Below, piece by piece: positions 32,578-43,705 of a stretch of 64,000 nt of DNA. Origin of the DNA: Chionoecetes opilio (Eukaryota > Arthropoda > Malacostraca > Decapoda > Majidae); contig JACEEZ010017909.1 in the NCBI GenBank assembly GCA_016584305.1, positions 42,599 through 106,598 of the forward strand, in the 5' to 3' direction. The notes under the pieces were generated by a model. It did not search any database and was not told where the DNA came from. It worked only from the letters and a program-made list of their open reading frames with translations. Position numbers and translations under genes: made by a program. How positions within the stretch are numbered: position 1 is the stretch's first letter; every line of letters starts with the position of its first letter.

Positions 32578-35500
32578 TTAGACTCGAGGTCGTAAATTAT
32601 AGCCGTGCATGGCGTTAGTGGTGATTGGGTTAGTGGAAGTGCTTGGAGGTAGGTAAGCACAATCAGCAAAGGCCGGGTCCCGTTGGGCTTTGGTCTTCTT
32701 CAACCTATCACTATGAATTATTTGGACAGTTTGAAGAAGGGGATCCAATACTTCAAACTTATTGCCATGCTTCTCACCAACAACAAGGCGCGGGCCCAAG
32801 AATTTCGGCGCCAACTTGGAATTCCTACTTGGACTTTGAACCATTACGGTATCCCCTTTTCTTATTGTTATAGGAACCGCACGCTTATGTTGTTGTGCCA
32901 TCATCTCGGCACGAGAAGCTTGTAGCCTTTCCTTGACCTTTTTGTGTATATTAGTAAAGACATGCAAATGCTGATCCAGATAGCTATCTATGTTATACAC
33001 AGGTTTAGTGGGCTTGGCCAATAGGTCATATGGCATCCGTTTATCCGCACCATAAAGTATGTAGTTAGGAGATTTGCCCGTGGACTCGCAAACTGAACTA
33101 TTAATGCAAGCCGTCACGTAGGGTAACCAATCTTCCCAATCGTCGTGCAAACTGTTTACAACAGGTCTCAACGCGTCCAGGATCTTCCTGTTAACGCGCT
33201 CCGCCAGCCCATTCGAGCTTGGATGGTATGCGACCGTGAAAGTCTGCTTAATATTGTACACTGTACAAATCTCCATAAGCAATGCATTACGGAACTCTGC
33301 GCCATTATCACTGAGCAATACTCTTGGTGTGAAATAAGGGCAGAAAAGATGACTTATTAATGCATGAGCTACAGTCGCAGCCGTTTTATTCTTCACCGGT
33401 GCAAGGACTACAAACCTTGAAAAGTGATCTACACACACCAGAAGGTATTGTGAGCCGTGATGACTCTTGGGTAACTGTAGAAGATCTATTGCAACTACGT
33501 CCCATGGTTGCTCAGGTGATGGGTATTCTAATATAGGAGCGGGTCCTGGAGTCGTCCCTTTGTTTTGGGCACAAGAAACACACCTGGCAACATATTCTTC
33601 AATGTCCACACGCATCGTGGGCCAAAAATACACACGCCTCGCGGCTGCTAGGGTACGATTACGTCCCGGATGTCCAGCCATGGGCACATCGTGCACAATT
33701 TTGAGTACCGTCGGAACAAAAACGTCAGGTATAACAAATTGTTCCACTGGGTCTCTTTTCTGTGGCCAATGTCGGCACAGTACCTTGTCATTCGACAGGA
33801 AAAATTGTGAGTAATTCACCGATAATGCTGGTAAGGAGGTCTCATCGCCCGACTCTAAGGCATAGATGACCTTCCCCCACATTTCAAGTTTACGTTGTTC
33901 GACGCCCAATTCATAGAGTGAAAAATTTGGCACGGGATTTTCCCCCGTGACCGCACCCACCACCGGAACGTTTCGCGATAACGCGTCCGCTACCACATTT
34001 GCACGTCCGGGCAAATATTTGAAGGTTGGGTTAAACTCTTGGATCGTCAGATACCATCGTGCAAGCCTACCGGATAAATTCTTACCCTTGAATAACTCAG
34101 TAACGGCTGCATGGTCGGTATAGACAGTTATTGGATAGCCAAAGATAACGTCTTTAAAATGTTTGAGAGCCCAAATTACTCCGAGGGTCTCTTGAAGTGT
34201 AACGGAATAATTTACTTCCGCCGGGATAAGAACTCTGCTCGCATACGCGATTACACGGTTCTTCCCTCTTTCGTCTTTTTGCATCAGTACTGCCCCAAGT
34301 CCCTTAGCCGAAGCGTCTGTACATAGCTCAAATGGAGCTGTAAAATCTGGGAATGCCAAGACAGGAGCGTTCACGAGTGTAAGTTTTAACTCTTCGAAGC
34401 TTTGTTCCTGAGGAGCATCCCAGTGAAATGAGACATCTTTTCTTAACAGCTGGTTTAGGGGAGATGCCTTTCTGGCGAAATCTTTGATAAAGGGGCGGTA
34501 AAAGCCGGCTAGTCCCAAAAAGGATCTAACATTCTCAACACTCTGGAGTTGAGGAAAGTTTTTGACGGCCAATACCTTATCGTCCATGGTGTGGAGTCCC
34601 TCCCGGTCGACAGTATGGCCTAAGAAGCTAATCTTAGCTTTCAAAAATTCACACTTGGTGAACTTGGTTTTGAGACCAGCTGACAACAGTCGCTGCAAAA
34701 CTGATTCCAAAGTTTTAAAGTGAGACTCATGGTCTTTGCTAGCAATTATAATATCGTCCAGGTATGCGAACACGGAGTTCCCTATCATACCGGCAAAAAT
34801 TGTATTTATCATTCTCTGAAAAGTAAGCGGCGCGGATTTCAAGCCAAACGGCATCCGAAGCCATTCGTAGTGACCTCTCGGCGTACTGAACGCCGTAACC
34901 TCTCTAGAGGATTCTGCCATGGGTACCTGCCAGTACCCCGACAAAAGGTCCAAACTACTGAAAATTGTATTACCCGGTCCTAACGACATGAGCAGATCTT
35001 TTAGGACTGGTAATAGATACCTGTCTTCTTCTGAGACCTGATTCACTCGCCGAAAGTCAATAACTGGGCGAAAAGTTCCATCCTTTTTCGGGACAAGGAA
35101 CAAAGGACTGTTCCAGGGGGAGCAGGAGTGTTGAATAACTCCTTGCTCTAACATTTCCTCTACATGTGTTTCTACCACAGCCCGTTGGCTATGAGGTAGC
35201 CTGTAAGCAGGTATGTAGACAGGTTTTGTCCCTGGACTGAGTTTAATGTGATGCTCCGTTGTATCGGTAGCACCAAGAGCTTCACTGGGGAGTGTTATGA
35301 CATCTTGGTACTGACCCAAGAGTTCCAAGAGCGAGTGCTTTAACTCCGGGTAGTCCACGACGTTGACAAGCGAACTGAGGGTTGGCACCAGACTCTGCTC
35401 GATGTCAACGGCGGACTTCTGCACCGTAGCAACACAAGCAGTAGGTAACTCCAATGGCTCAGGTACCACCTTTCGATCATACACCAACCCTTTCCCAAGG

Positions 35501-35757
35501 AAAACTCCATGTTTAACTGGCACTGGTCCACCCGTGGTGTTAACAACCAATGCTGATGTGACATGTCCTGCGCCGACAGTGCTAGGTGTCGCCTCTACGG
35601 CCAATCGTTTTACTTTACTGGGGCCATCGAGACATACTTCACTGTCTATAGGTGCATCAGGAACCGCCACTGGAACACGTATCGCCATGCGATCGGGGAT
35701 GTCGTGGTCACCGATAATCGTGGCCTTCACAACTTTCCAACCCGCTGTAAGATTCAC
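32578..35757 (-). CDS. pol: pol: reverse transcriptase, RNase H and integrase
   Basis: Single open frame of 1059 codons. Residues ~180-360 are RT, with FLVPKKDGTFRPVIDFR, SSLDLLSGYWQ, and the catalytic FAYLDDIIIAS at about 331-340. Residues ~470-600 are RNase H (FELCTDASAKGLGAVL, VYTDHAA, ADALSRN). Integrase has an HHCC zinc finger (H689/H696 region, C726, C729) and catalytic D758, D817, E853, a D-58-D-35-E spacing. A GPY/F-like module (KFLGPRLVV) follows, and the end is GYNLRPRV, a common Ty3/gypsy C-terminus. All catalytic residues are present, so it is probably active. The frame stays open upstream of 35757 into the protease overlap, so the reported start is arbitrary; expression likely needs a frameshift from the protease frame. 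Confidence 0.95.
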   Translation of the reverse strand: MNLTAGWKVVKATIIGDHDIPDRMAIRVPVAVPDAPIDSEVCLDGPSKVKRLAVEATPSTVGAGHVTSALVVNTTGGPVPVKHGVFLGKGLVYDRKVVPEPLELPTACVATVQKSAVDIEQSLVPTLSSLVNVVDYPELKHSLLELLGQYQDVITLPSEALGATDTTEHHIKLSPGTKPVYIPAYRLPHSQRAVVETHVEEMLEQGVIQHSCSPWNSPLFLVPKKDGTFRPVIDFRRVNQVSEEDRYLLPVLKDLLMSLGPGNTIFSSLDLLSGYWQVPMAESSREVTAFSTPRGHYEWLRMPFGLKSAPLTFQRMINTIFAGMIGNSVFAYLDDIIIASKDHESHFKTLESVLQRLLSAGLKTKFTKCEFLKAKISFLGHTVDREGLHTMDDKVLAVKNFPQLQSVENVRSFLGLAGFYRPFIKDFARKASPLNQLLRKDVSFHWDAPQEQSFEELKLTLVNAPVLAFPDFTAPFELCTDASAKGLGAVLMQKDERGKNRVIAYASRVLIPAEVNYSVTLQETLGVIWALKHFKDVIFGYPITVYTDHAAVTELFKGKNLSGRLARWYLTIQEFNPTFKYLPGRANVVADALSRNVPVVGAVTGENPVPNFSLYELGVEQRKLEMWGKVIYALESGDETSLPALSVNYSQFFLSNDKVLCRHWPQKRDPVEQFVIPDVFVPTVLKIVHDVPMAGHPGRNRTLAAARRVYFWPTMRVDIEEYVARCVSCAQNKGTTPGPAPILEYPSPEQPWDVVAIDLLQLPKSHHGSQYLLVCVDHFSRFVVLAPVKNKTAATVAHALISHLFCPYFTPRVLLSDNGAEFRNALLMEICTVYNIKQTFTVAYHPSSNGLAERVNRKILDALRPVVNSLHDDWEDWLPYVTACINSSVCESTGKSPNYILYGADKRMPYDLLAKPTKPVYNIDSYLDQHLHVFTNIHKKVKERLQASRAEMMAQQHKRAVPITIRKGDTVMVQSPSRNSKLAPKFLGPRLVVGEKHGNKFEVLDPLLQTVQIIHSDRLKKTKAQRDPAFADCAYLPPSTSTNPITTNAMHGYNLRPRV

Positions 35758-35809
35758 GCGAGCGTTAGAGACATGAATTGAGGGAACTACACCAGTCGGT
35801 GGCCCTCGC

Positions 35810-36298
35810 TTATCGCCTCTCTTCCCTCTGAGTGATTTGACATTTAGGGGAGTCAGAGACAGGAGAATCCATCGCCTTTAACTGCTTCCCTTTAAATGTT
35901 ATTAAATTTAAGTTGGGATCTATCCCAATTCGATTAGACTTCATCGTAGCTAAACCCAACAGCCCGTCTACAGGGAGCTGAAAGTTGGATGCTACATAGA
36001 ACTCCATATGAACCGGAGGAACCCTTTTGTTCAATGTAATAGGTAAGATCACTGTTCCCTTTATTTTTAAAGATGAACCTGTGACCCCCTTCACATTCAA
36101 ATAACTCTGGCGTAACGGCCACCGGCCACCACGTGCACTCCTCTTTAGAGCCTGATACGACTCTTCACAGAGTACATTTACAGTAGCTCCAGTGTCCACA
36201 GCCAGGGAAAGGTTTTGATGGCTTACCTTCGTGGGTATTGCCATGATGTTTGTTTGTTGGCAGGCAGCCATTATATTGTGGTAAATCGACAAATCCAC
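35810..36298 (-). CDS. Retropepsin-type aspartic protease region
   Basis: Contains LAVDTGATVNVLCEESYQ, the DTGA active-site motif, and a later GLLGLATMKSNRIG matching the second conserved Gly-rich strand. It cleaves the polyprotein. The frame equals that of the C-terminal gag ORF and differs from pol by one base; it terminates about 50 nt inside the overlapping open pol frame. The start shown is not a true initiation site, because the frame is open further upstream. Confidence 0.85.
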   Translation of the reverse strand: MDLSIYHNIMAACQQTNIMAIPTKVSHQNLSLAVDTGATVNVLCEESYQALKRSARGGRWPLRQSYLNVKGVTGSSLKIKGTVILPITLNKRVPPVHMEFYVASNFQLPVDGLLGLATMKSNRIGIDPNLNLITFKGKQLKAMDSPVSDSPKCQITQREERR

Positions 36299-36553
36299 CG
36301 TGCCTGCGCGAGGAAAATCTCCCTCGCTTTTGTGTCGAGTTAACCTGGATGGTGCGACGAGGCTCGCCTGTCTTCCCCCGACGACTTACCTCTCCCAGCA
36401 GCCCACTTATACTCATAGTTTTCACGAGCATCTAATATCTGGTAGCAATGGTCGGTATCGTGAGTACCCGTACCGTGGATCGCGCAGTGGTAGGAGGCCC
36501 TACTTATTCTGTGCTTTTGCTGCTGTCCCCTCCCCCGGAAGGAAAAGGAAGAT

Positions 36554-37541
36554 TTAAACCTGGTTGAATCCCTTCAATGGCTTCAAATGGGTTTTAATCC
36601 CTTCAGAGCCGTGGGTGGCGTTTGTATTTTGATTATCACCCAGTGGTGATGCCTTTCGCTGTTCTGCTCTCTTGCGGAGGCATCTCTTTTCTATATGTCC
36701 CACCTTGTTGCAATAGGAACAAATGACTACCTCTTTCGCAGCTGCCCCTGCATAAGAAGGTTGGGAGGGGTTATCGTCCGGTGTTGGAACAGGAGTATTT
36801 ACTCCTGCAACGGTGGCTGTGAAAGCCGTAGAGTGTACTGTCTCCATAAGCTTGCCGTCTAAGGCCGTTATGAAATCCACTAACTCGTCCTTAGGACTGA
36901 AGGGCAAAGCAAGAGCTGCACGACGCACCTTCCCCTGGACATGTAGCATATAGAACAAAAGTTCCAGAAATTTGGACATATTATCCATACTAATTTCTGT
37001 TGCAGTACACCAATTTGCTTCCGTTAGAATTTTGATGCACCCCTCCGTTAACGTATTGGCCGCGATAGACCCATCCCATACAGTTTGCGACGCCAAATTC
37101 GTTATTATTGAATCAGTTACATGACTTACCTGTTTCACTACGGTGGTTGCTGCCCCACCACTGAAAACTCAGGAAATTCTCCCTGAATTTGTCATAATTT
37201 TGTCCTATCTTCCGGGCAGAAAGTGCCGTGCTTTGCATTAATTTTTGAGCTCTCGAACCAGGTTGCAGTCGAGAACGAATGAAAGCAATTTTGTCTGCTG
37301 GCCTGCAAACGTCTGAGTTACTCATTACATCCTCACATAGAGTGAGAAATTGATAAGCGCTAAAACCTTCCTCTTCTCCACTAAATGGTCGCACGGATGC
37401 CTCTGTGGGTAAAACCTTAAATGAAGTAGGAAATGCAAGTCCAGCATTGGCCTGCCCAACCTGTGATAAACCCGCCATTTGAGGATTTAGGGTTGATGTT
37501 ATAGGAGTAATGTTAGCAAGAGTAGTATTAGTACTAGCAGC

Positions 37542-37572
<31 letters not shown>

Positions 37573-37694
37573 TCAGTACTAGTACTAGTAGCAGTCATCA
37601 TGAAATATTGTTTACCGCTCCTCAAGGTAAGATTATTCAAGTCTGAGGTTAAATTATCTACGTTTTCTGCTAACTTTTCCTTAGCGTTTGGCAT
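36554..37694 (-). CDS. gag: gag polyprotein (split by one frameshift)
   Basis: Start ATG at 37694 (MPNAKEKLAENVDNL). Residues 1-193 (37113-37694) include a threonine run encoded by an (ACT)n microsatellite and a capsid-like segment (KVLPTEASVRPFSGEEEGFS). The reading then shifts by one base near 37113-37138 into a second frame, ending at 36554. The second part carries the CCHC zinc knuckle CSYCNKVGHIEKRC (C-x2-C-x4-H-x4-C), which binds the genomic RNA. The shift is either a mutation or a base-calling error; a programmed site in mid-gag would be unusual. Confidence 0.85.
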
Positions 37695-38595
37695 TAATTA
37701 TATGAGACTATAACGTAGTTATAATTAATTAATTATATACGCAAAACGTCTCCATTTGCTATTTCCAAAAAGAGCATTCTATATTGAGAAATAAATTCTA
37801 AGGAAATTTCCTGCCATTGATGACAAGTTATTGTTTATTAACGTCCCCGCTAAAAAGTACCGTTTTCTTTTTTTCCCGCAAGGAAGTCTCCCTACATAGA
37901 AAAGAAAATGGGCTAAGGGGTGACTATCTTACATTGATAAGATTTCCTATCACGAGATGAAATCTTACTTAATATCTCATGTCTGTGTAATTAAATAATA
38001 ACGTGTAAATGTAGTGTTTTTAGCTAAATGCTTGTAACTACTTAACGTAATTGTTGATTGTAGACTGCTCACTCGAAGTTCTGGGCCGGTAGGGGAAGTC
38101 TCCTCTCCAGCACCTCGTCGAGCGGCTCCTCTTGTTTGCTGCTTGTCCGTCTTCGGTGAATAAGTTAGATGAATGACTGAGTAACCTTTAATTCCTCTAG
38201 GAGCACTAGTCGCAGGAAAGTAGTTCTCAATTAAACACTCATTAACTTATGTCCATTACACCATCGTTTCTCTCTTCTCGAAACAGGCGAAATCGGATTA
38301 TTTGTTGCGAGTTTCACCATAAGTTTCAGGTGGGCTTTCGTTGTTCTTAACGGATCGCTCACTCGCCCCGGCTGTTGCGCGGTTCAAAAGTTTCGTTTTT
38401 TTTTTTTTTGCAAAAAGTTTCGTTTTTTTTTTCTTCAAAAAGTTTCGTTTTTTATTTCAAAAAGTTTCGTTTTTTTGTTTCAAAAAGTTTCATCTCCTCT
38501 CACATTTCACTATTTCCAACACAGTTTCAGAGATTGTAATAATTTTTTTTTTTTAGCATTGATCAGTATTCGTGCCACACGCTATCACCACTTTA
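37695..38595 (-). other. 5' leader of the young retrotransposon
   Basis: About 900 bp of untranslated leader between the 5' LTR and gag. It contains the tandem CAAAAAGTTTCGTTTTTT tract (38380-38495). No ORF. Confidence 0.75.
38380..38495 (+). repeat. ~18-bp leader minisatellite (AAAAAGTTTCGTTTTTT)n
   Basis: Five or so units of CAAAAAGTTTCGTTTTTT with variable T-runs. The second retrotransposon copy has more units at 46715-46885. Confidence 0.85.
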
Positions 38596-39301
38596 TGTTC
38601 TGGATTTTTCCCTTTACGCGAATAATATTCACACAGGTAGACTCACCTTGTTTGTTAGATGATAGTCAAATGTCCAGTAACACATGTTTCAATCAATCTG
38701 TTTCGTGGGGAATATTAGTGGTTTCGTGAGGATGTAGAGAGACACTTTGGGCTTTTGGCAGTTCGTATAATTTCAGTTAAAACTATACACTTCGGCGAAA
38801 ATACGTAAGACAGGAGTCCCAGTCTAACACTCCGCCATGTACCTTGGTTCTTGCCCTTCTCTCGAGCCTCCCGGAGGCAGCGACACACCTCGCCGATGCC
38901 TCCCTCGAGCTGGTTGATAATTACTCGTTTATCCTAAGACATTTTACATCTGCTCCCTTCACTCACTTTATTAGCATGGAGCAAATAATGTTTCTACTAG
39001 TAAACAAGCATTTTATATTACTACTCTCTATAAATATCTACCATGTTACCATATATATATGGTGTGCTTTATAGCTACATGACATCTCTTAAAAATCTAC
39101 TAGGTGTGGTGACTCCGGCACAGGGAAAGAGAGGGGACAGAGGCCTCTTTGTAAGCCCTCGCGACAAATGCTGAGTCGACAAACCATGGAGACTGGGGGG
39201 GGGGGCCCCAAGTGCCACACCAGTGTCACACCAAACCTTTCACACTGTTCTTATATTCCTTCATTCGTTTCTACCCTACTAATGCCTATAATGCCTTAAC
39301 A
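38596..39301 (-). repeat. 5' LTR of the young retrotransposon
   Basis: Direct repeat of the 31142 LTR, about 98-99 percent identical by eye. In element sense it should hold the promoter (TATATA-rich segment near 39050) and transcription start. Confidence 0.95.
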
Positions 39302-39305
39302 CTAT

Positions 39306-39450
39306 AACGTTAAGTTCTTTTCCTCTTCCATCAGTTTCGCACTTTTTCTATAACTCTTCCCCTTCATTATATTATGCATTGCCATAGTGCCATATGACCT
39401 CTGATGTCTGGCACATTTTCCCCATTTTTGCATTAAATCAATCAATCTTT
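39306..39450 (+). mobile_element. LINE 3' end with (AATC)n tail
   Basis: The right flank of the young retrotransposon ends ATTTTTGCATTAAATCAATC followed by AATC, typical of a LINE 3' terminus. The retrotransposon inserted at or within it. Confidence 0.4.
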
Positions 39451-39789
39451 CCCTTCCCCCCTCGCTCTCTCTCTCTCTCTGGAACTCTAAAATAGGAGAG
39501 CAGAAATATAAAGTTGCTTTTGCAGTAGCCTAACTATAACTAGTTTAATGTTGTGGTTCGTTTTTTACTGTTACATAAATAAGTTCATTGAGCTTCTTTT
39601 GACCAGTCATATTCGCATTCTGCATGTTAATCCAAAAAAGGACGCCATAAAATCCGCCCATCACACCTCTTCCCCGCGGGATGTTTTAACCACCAACATT
39701 GCTGTCAATTTATCACTCGCTGATAAGTCTTTCCCTCTGTAAAAAACCGTTCGCCCCCTACTGCGTATAGCCTACCTTCCCCCTCATCT

Positions 39790-39845
39790 CCCTTTCTCTC
39801 TCTCTCTCTCTCCTTCTCTCTCTCTTTTCCCCCTTCTCTCTCTCC
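39790..39845 (+). repeat. (CT)n microsatellite
   Basis: Repeated CTCT tracts. Other CT tracts lie at 39465-39480 and 40665-40725. Confidence 0.85.
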
Positions 39846-40407
39846 CCTTATACCCCCCCCGCCGCTGCTCGCCGTCACTCTAAACACAGTTTCATACTAC
39901 CCTTTAATTTAAAAGGTTCCAAAAAATCTGATTTAAAAAATTTGCTCTTATTAAAAAAAAAATCTTTTCTTCTGGTAATCAAAACTGGGACATCGGTCTA
40001 AAAAACATAATAAAAAAAAGGGAAACTACAAAGGGCCTGGACCTACACGGGGTAGTTCCTGTCTCACTCGGTTTATCACTTACTGTTTTTGGTTTTTCCT
40101 CTTTTTTTTTCTCGCCTCATTTGCGTCTTGTAACCTTTCTCCATTACTTTTCTAATTTCGGATTTAAATTAGGCCTTCCCTTAAAAGACGAGCCTTCGAG
40201 GCACCCCAGTCGTGATTTGCCCTAGTCTTGGCAGCACTGCCTCGTGGTCTTTCTCGCCGACACCGCGACGCGTGTGGCAGTTTTCTTGAAATGTCTTCCA
40301 CCTGATGGTCGGCCAACCCTTTTGATGAGACTTTGATCTTCCTCCTCCTTCGTCCCCTTCGTTACAGCGCTACAGCATACGCTGTAACCGAAAACCCCCC
40401 TCCCCCC

Positions 40408-40410
<3 letters not shown>

Positions 40411-40444
<34 letters not shown>
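40411..40444 (+). repeat. Poly-T tract (~34)
   Basis: Uninterrupted T-run after AACCCCCCTCCCCCCAAAA. Possibly the A-tail of a retroposed copy on the minus strand, or an inflated homopolymer. Confidence 0.7.
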
Positions 40445-40449
<5 letters not shown>

Positions 40450-40831
40450 GACCATTTTAGGAGCTTTTGAAACCATTTTAAAGCTATTTGGGAAATTTTA
40501 ATTTATTTGCGAAGAAGTTTGGTCCCCTTCACGTGGCCCAAGTGGAAGTAGCCCCACGGCACTGTGCCAGGGTGCCACCCCCTACTAATCCCGTAGCTAC
40601 CCACTGCCAGTACATATAAAAACATTTTACTCAAAGAAAACATATTAAAATTTTTTTTATTTTTCCTTCCTCTCTCTCTCTCTCTCTCCTCCTCCCTTCT
40701 CTCTCTCCCCTCTCTTCTCTCTCTCATGCATTACCGATGTACCTACTGATATTACCGCAAGCTGCCAGCAGGGTTTTGGGCTATGATATGATGAAATTTA
40801 ACAAAAAAGCACTTATCAAAGGAAGAAAATG

Positions 40832-40858
40832 AAACACACACACACACACACACACAAC
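40832..40858 (+). repeat. (CA)n microsatellite
   Basis: ACACACACACACACACACAC tract just before the SINE. Confidence 0.9.
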
Positions 40859-40864
40859 AAAACA

Positions 40865-41285
40865 CCATGGTGCCTGCTGGCTCGGGGATTGGGCGGCGGG
40901 GCCCCAAAGCGGGGGTCGGGGGGGCGTTCAATCAAGGCCACCGAGTCATCTCGGGGGCCTTTTTAAAACCCCCCTTGCCATGCCGCGCCGCTTCCGGGGG
41001 GTTTTCACTGAAAAATGTGGGGGGTTAGTCCCCTTGAGCAAAGGAATGAGTGTGTGGGGTTGCGAGTCCCCCTTACCCGGATCGGTTACGCCTTGGCTAC
41101 ATCAGACCTGTGGCAGGTCGCGGGATTCGGACGCGCCACACTTCTCCTCTGCTCCTGTTGACCCCCCCAAACAGAAACTCGGGGAGCTTACTCCCTGCAT
41201 GCCGGAGTCGTGGCTTTGCTGCCTCTGGGTCGACCACGGGTGGACATCTGTGGCAATCGCCAGCTCAAGAAAATTTTGGGATGGG
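40865..41285 (+). mobile_element. tRNA-headed SINE-like element
   Basis: A degenerate tRNA-like head (CTGGCTCGGGGATTGGGCGG, then GGGGCGTTCAATC as box B) is followed by a body with CCGAGTCATCTCGGGGGCC, TTTTCACTGAAAAA and CCCTTACCCGGATCGG. A related piece occurs at about 58640-58780 (TTTTTTCACTGAAAAACT, CCCCTTTGAGAAAGGG). Confidence 0.55.
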
Positions 41286-42490
41286 TTCTTCCCCGCCCCA
41301 CGTTTTGGGGGCTGCAAATTTTTCAATGTTTTAATTTTATCAACAAAGATTTTTTTGTCTTCATGTGCCCTGGTCGACCCTTGGCGAAAAAATTTTATCA
41401 AAACAAATTCATGCTCGCTGTAACTTGCTGGAATAGGGACACGTCTGTTACAAAAAAAAAATTTACCGACTTAAATTTATTATATAACTTCATTCTTTTC
41501 TTTTTTTAATAGCAGTCGAAATGATCTAAACTACTACTTAGCGGTAAAGTTAAGGGCTTAATGCTGTATTTAAAAAAAAAATCATCATGGAAACAACCAA
41601 TTTATATAACGAGAGCATAAAGTAACACAGAAAACGAAGGACACAGTCCCCTACCCCCCCATGGAGGTTTTTCCCGATAAATGTACTAACGGTACCGTCC
41701 CTTTTCCGGGGTTAATGAGGGGAAACCCCGGTACCCCTGAGCACCTCCAGCTACCCCTTTCCCGCAGTGGGCCTTAGCCCCGGCAGGAGGGGGACGTGCG
41801 CCTCTGCTCGCTACAAATAAGGTGACAAGTGTGGTGATCGTTTGACAAAACAGTCCTCATAAGTATGATTTTTTAATTAGTTCCCGGTCTGGAGTGAAAT
41901 AAATTTCTGCAAGTGCACAGTGATCGTTGTACGAAATCTGTGGCGGGGTTCAATATCTTACAGTGGAAGTTTTGATGGCTTTTGTTTTTTCGGATAAGCT
42001 ACCCTGGGAACATATTCTCCTAGGGGCGTAATGTCGCCAGGCGCCCTTTTTACAATTTTCACCACTTTTAACACCACTACAGACTTGTGTGTGCCCCAAA
42101 AAGGGGATGCCCGTAGTTTGTTTGTACCGTCTTGTGACTTGTAAGTTAAAGTCTGTAGTGTGAATTCGCCTGGGACATTATGCACCGTGGGGGACTACGT
42201 GTTTTTGACTGTATAAAGGTTTTTTAAAAGGGGGTAGTTATCGGGAGTGTTCAATGTGTTATATAACCTTCATGACAAAAATAAGTTTTTTGGAAAGTTT
42301 TAGTCTTCTTCGGGAACCCTATTTCTTTAAAGTGACTTTTTTCAATAAAATATAATCCATACAGACTTTAGTGTGGTGGGGTTTTCATTTTTGATCATTT
42401 GGCTATAGTTGGCTTAGGAAATGTTAAAATAGTTTGGAATAGGTTTGAAGTTAAAACCCCTTTAGATTCAAAGGCAGTGCATTGGCGTTT
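41286..42490. other. No gene recognised
   Basis: AT-rich sequence with many inflated homopolymers. Short ORFs on both strands show no domain and no conserved splice frame. Confidence 0.5.
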
Positions 42491-42493
42491 TTT

Positions 42494-42680
42494 TAAACCC
42501 CTTCCCGCCCACATCTTTTCCCTTTGCTATAAGAATTTTTTTAGACCTAATTACAAATAACTGATTTTACCAATTTAATTGACACGGAACCAAGCGTATC
42601 TATAATTATTTTTTATATTAACAAAATCTTTAATGGTACCCAGATTAAAATTTAAATTACTTTCTGGGCTTCAAGGAGTC
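42494..42680 (+). repeat. TTAA-ended MITE-like element, copy 5
   Basis: AAACCCCTTCCCGCCCACAT...CTGGGCTTCAAGGAG upstream of gene B. A right-end fragment of the same family is at about 47466-47552. Confidence 0.5.
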
Positions 42681-42689
42681 CATATATAT

Positions 42690-43640
42690 CATTGCAGTTT
42701 TTGTTAATAGTGCATCTAAAACATCCTGAGTCTAGGGTGTTATGATGTAACCTTTGAGTAGTAATAGTGACTATGATAATACGGTCATGCGTGGATGGGT
42801 GACCTGGGTTGAAAAAAAATACCTGGGAAATTTTTTTTTTTTTTTAATTACATGCGAGCGTGAAAATGTTTCGGCAGGGCCCAAGCATGTACTTGTGCAT
42901 TCAGAAATAAAGGGTTAAATGCCTGGGCAATTTGGGGGTTTTGAAAATAAAAAAAAGCGGTTAAAAAATTTCTAGGAATGCATAAGCGATCTACCGCCCT
43001 TAATTACTTCAATCTTGGAATTTTACACTTCAATGTTCTGGAATTTTACAGTAACTACCACGTGTAAGTCTCTACGTCAAGCAGCTTACTTATAATTAAG
43101 ATTTCGGTGCGAATGTATATTTAAAAATAGGAATAGAAATTTATGAACTTCGCTTTGACTATAAACTAAATTAAAGTATAAGTAGTCTTATACCAAGCAT
43201 GAATGTATTTTTTTCACCCGTTCAAAGAGTATTTGAATAAATAAAAATATTTAGATCTTTGTCAAGCAAAACTTTTTCGGTAAGAAATTAATTTTATTTG
43301 TTTGGGACCATTAAAAAATGACTTACCTTTTTGTCAATTCTAGTCTCCCTTGTGGCGCATTCATGGCCCCCCTAGAAAATTGTGACACTAGGTACTACCT
43401 TCCTACCAGAAATAGCCTTCCAATTTTTGTGGATTACAATAACATAGGCCCAAGTCTAGCCTAAAAACCTGCAAATTATATTTGGTATTCTTGAAAAAAG
43501 ATATGTAGCACAAGGCTACACTACCCCCCCCACTCTCCCAGTCACTCGTAAAACTTAACTACCTCTCTCCCATCCTTAAGGCGGTACATAATCTTTAAAC
43601 GGCCTTTTTGTATTGGTATGCGAATGACTTTTGTTGTAAG
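42690..43640. other. Upstream region of gene B, no gene recognised
   Basis: AT-rich. A fragment resembling the dispersed repeat tail (CTACCACGTGTAAGTCTCTA) is near 43045. A 5' UTR exon and promoter of gene B may lie here or further upstream, but I cannot place them. Confidence 0.4.
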
Positions 43641-43705
43641 ACTTGTTGTATTATGTTTTCAATCCAGGCCTTTTCAGATCCCTTACCACAGTCTCCGCCA
43701 CCGCC

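Larger units (their letters stand above)
31138..39305 (-). mobile_element. Young Ty3/gypsy LTR retrotransposon, nearly intact
   Basis: LTRs at 31142-31848 (707 bp) and 38596-39301 (706 bp) start TG and end CA. The 4-bp target duplication CTAT is at 31138-31141 and 39302-39305. I count about nine differences between the LTRs, so the insertion is recent. Minus-strand order: 5' leader with a minisatellite, gag with CCHC knuckle, protease, RT-RNase H-integrase, then about 730 bp of 3' non-coding sequence (31849-32577). The polypurine tract is weak (GACCGAGCGA before the 3' LTR), and no primer-binding site could be assigned to a tRNA. Confidence 0.95.

Noticed and set aside
38570..38595. Primer-binding site for a specific tRNA in the young retrotransposon
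   Set aside because: TGG-starting strings exist near the LTR edge, but I could not match any to a tRNA 3' end with confidence.
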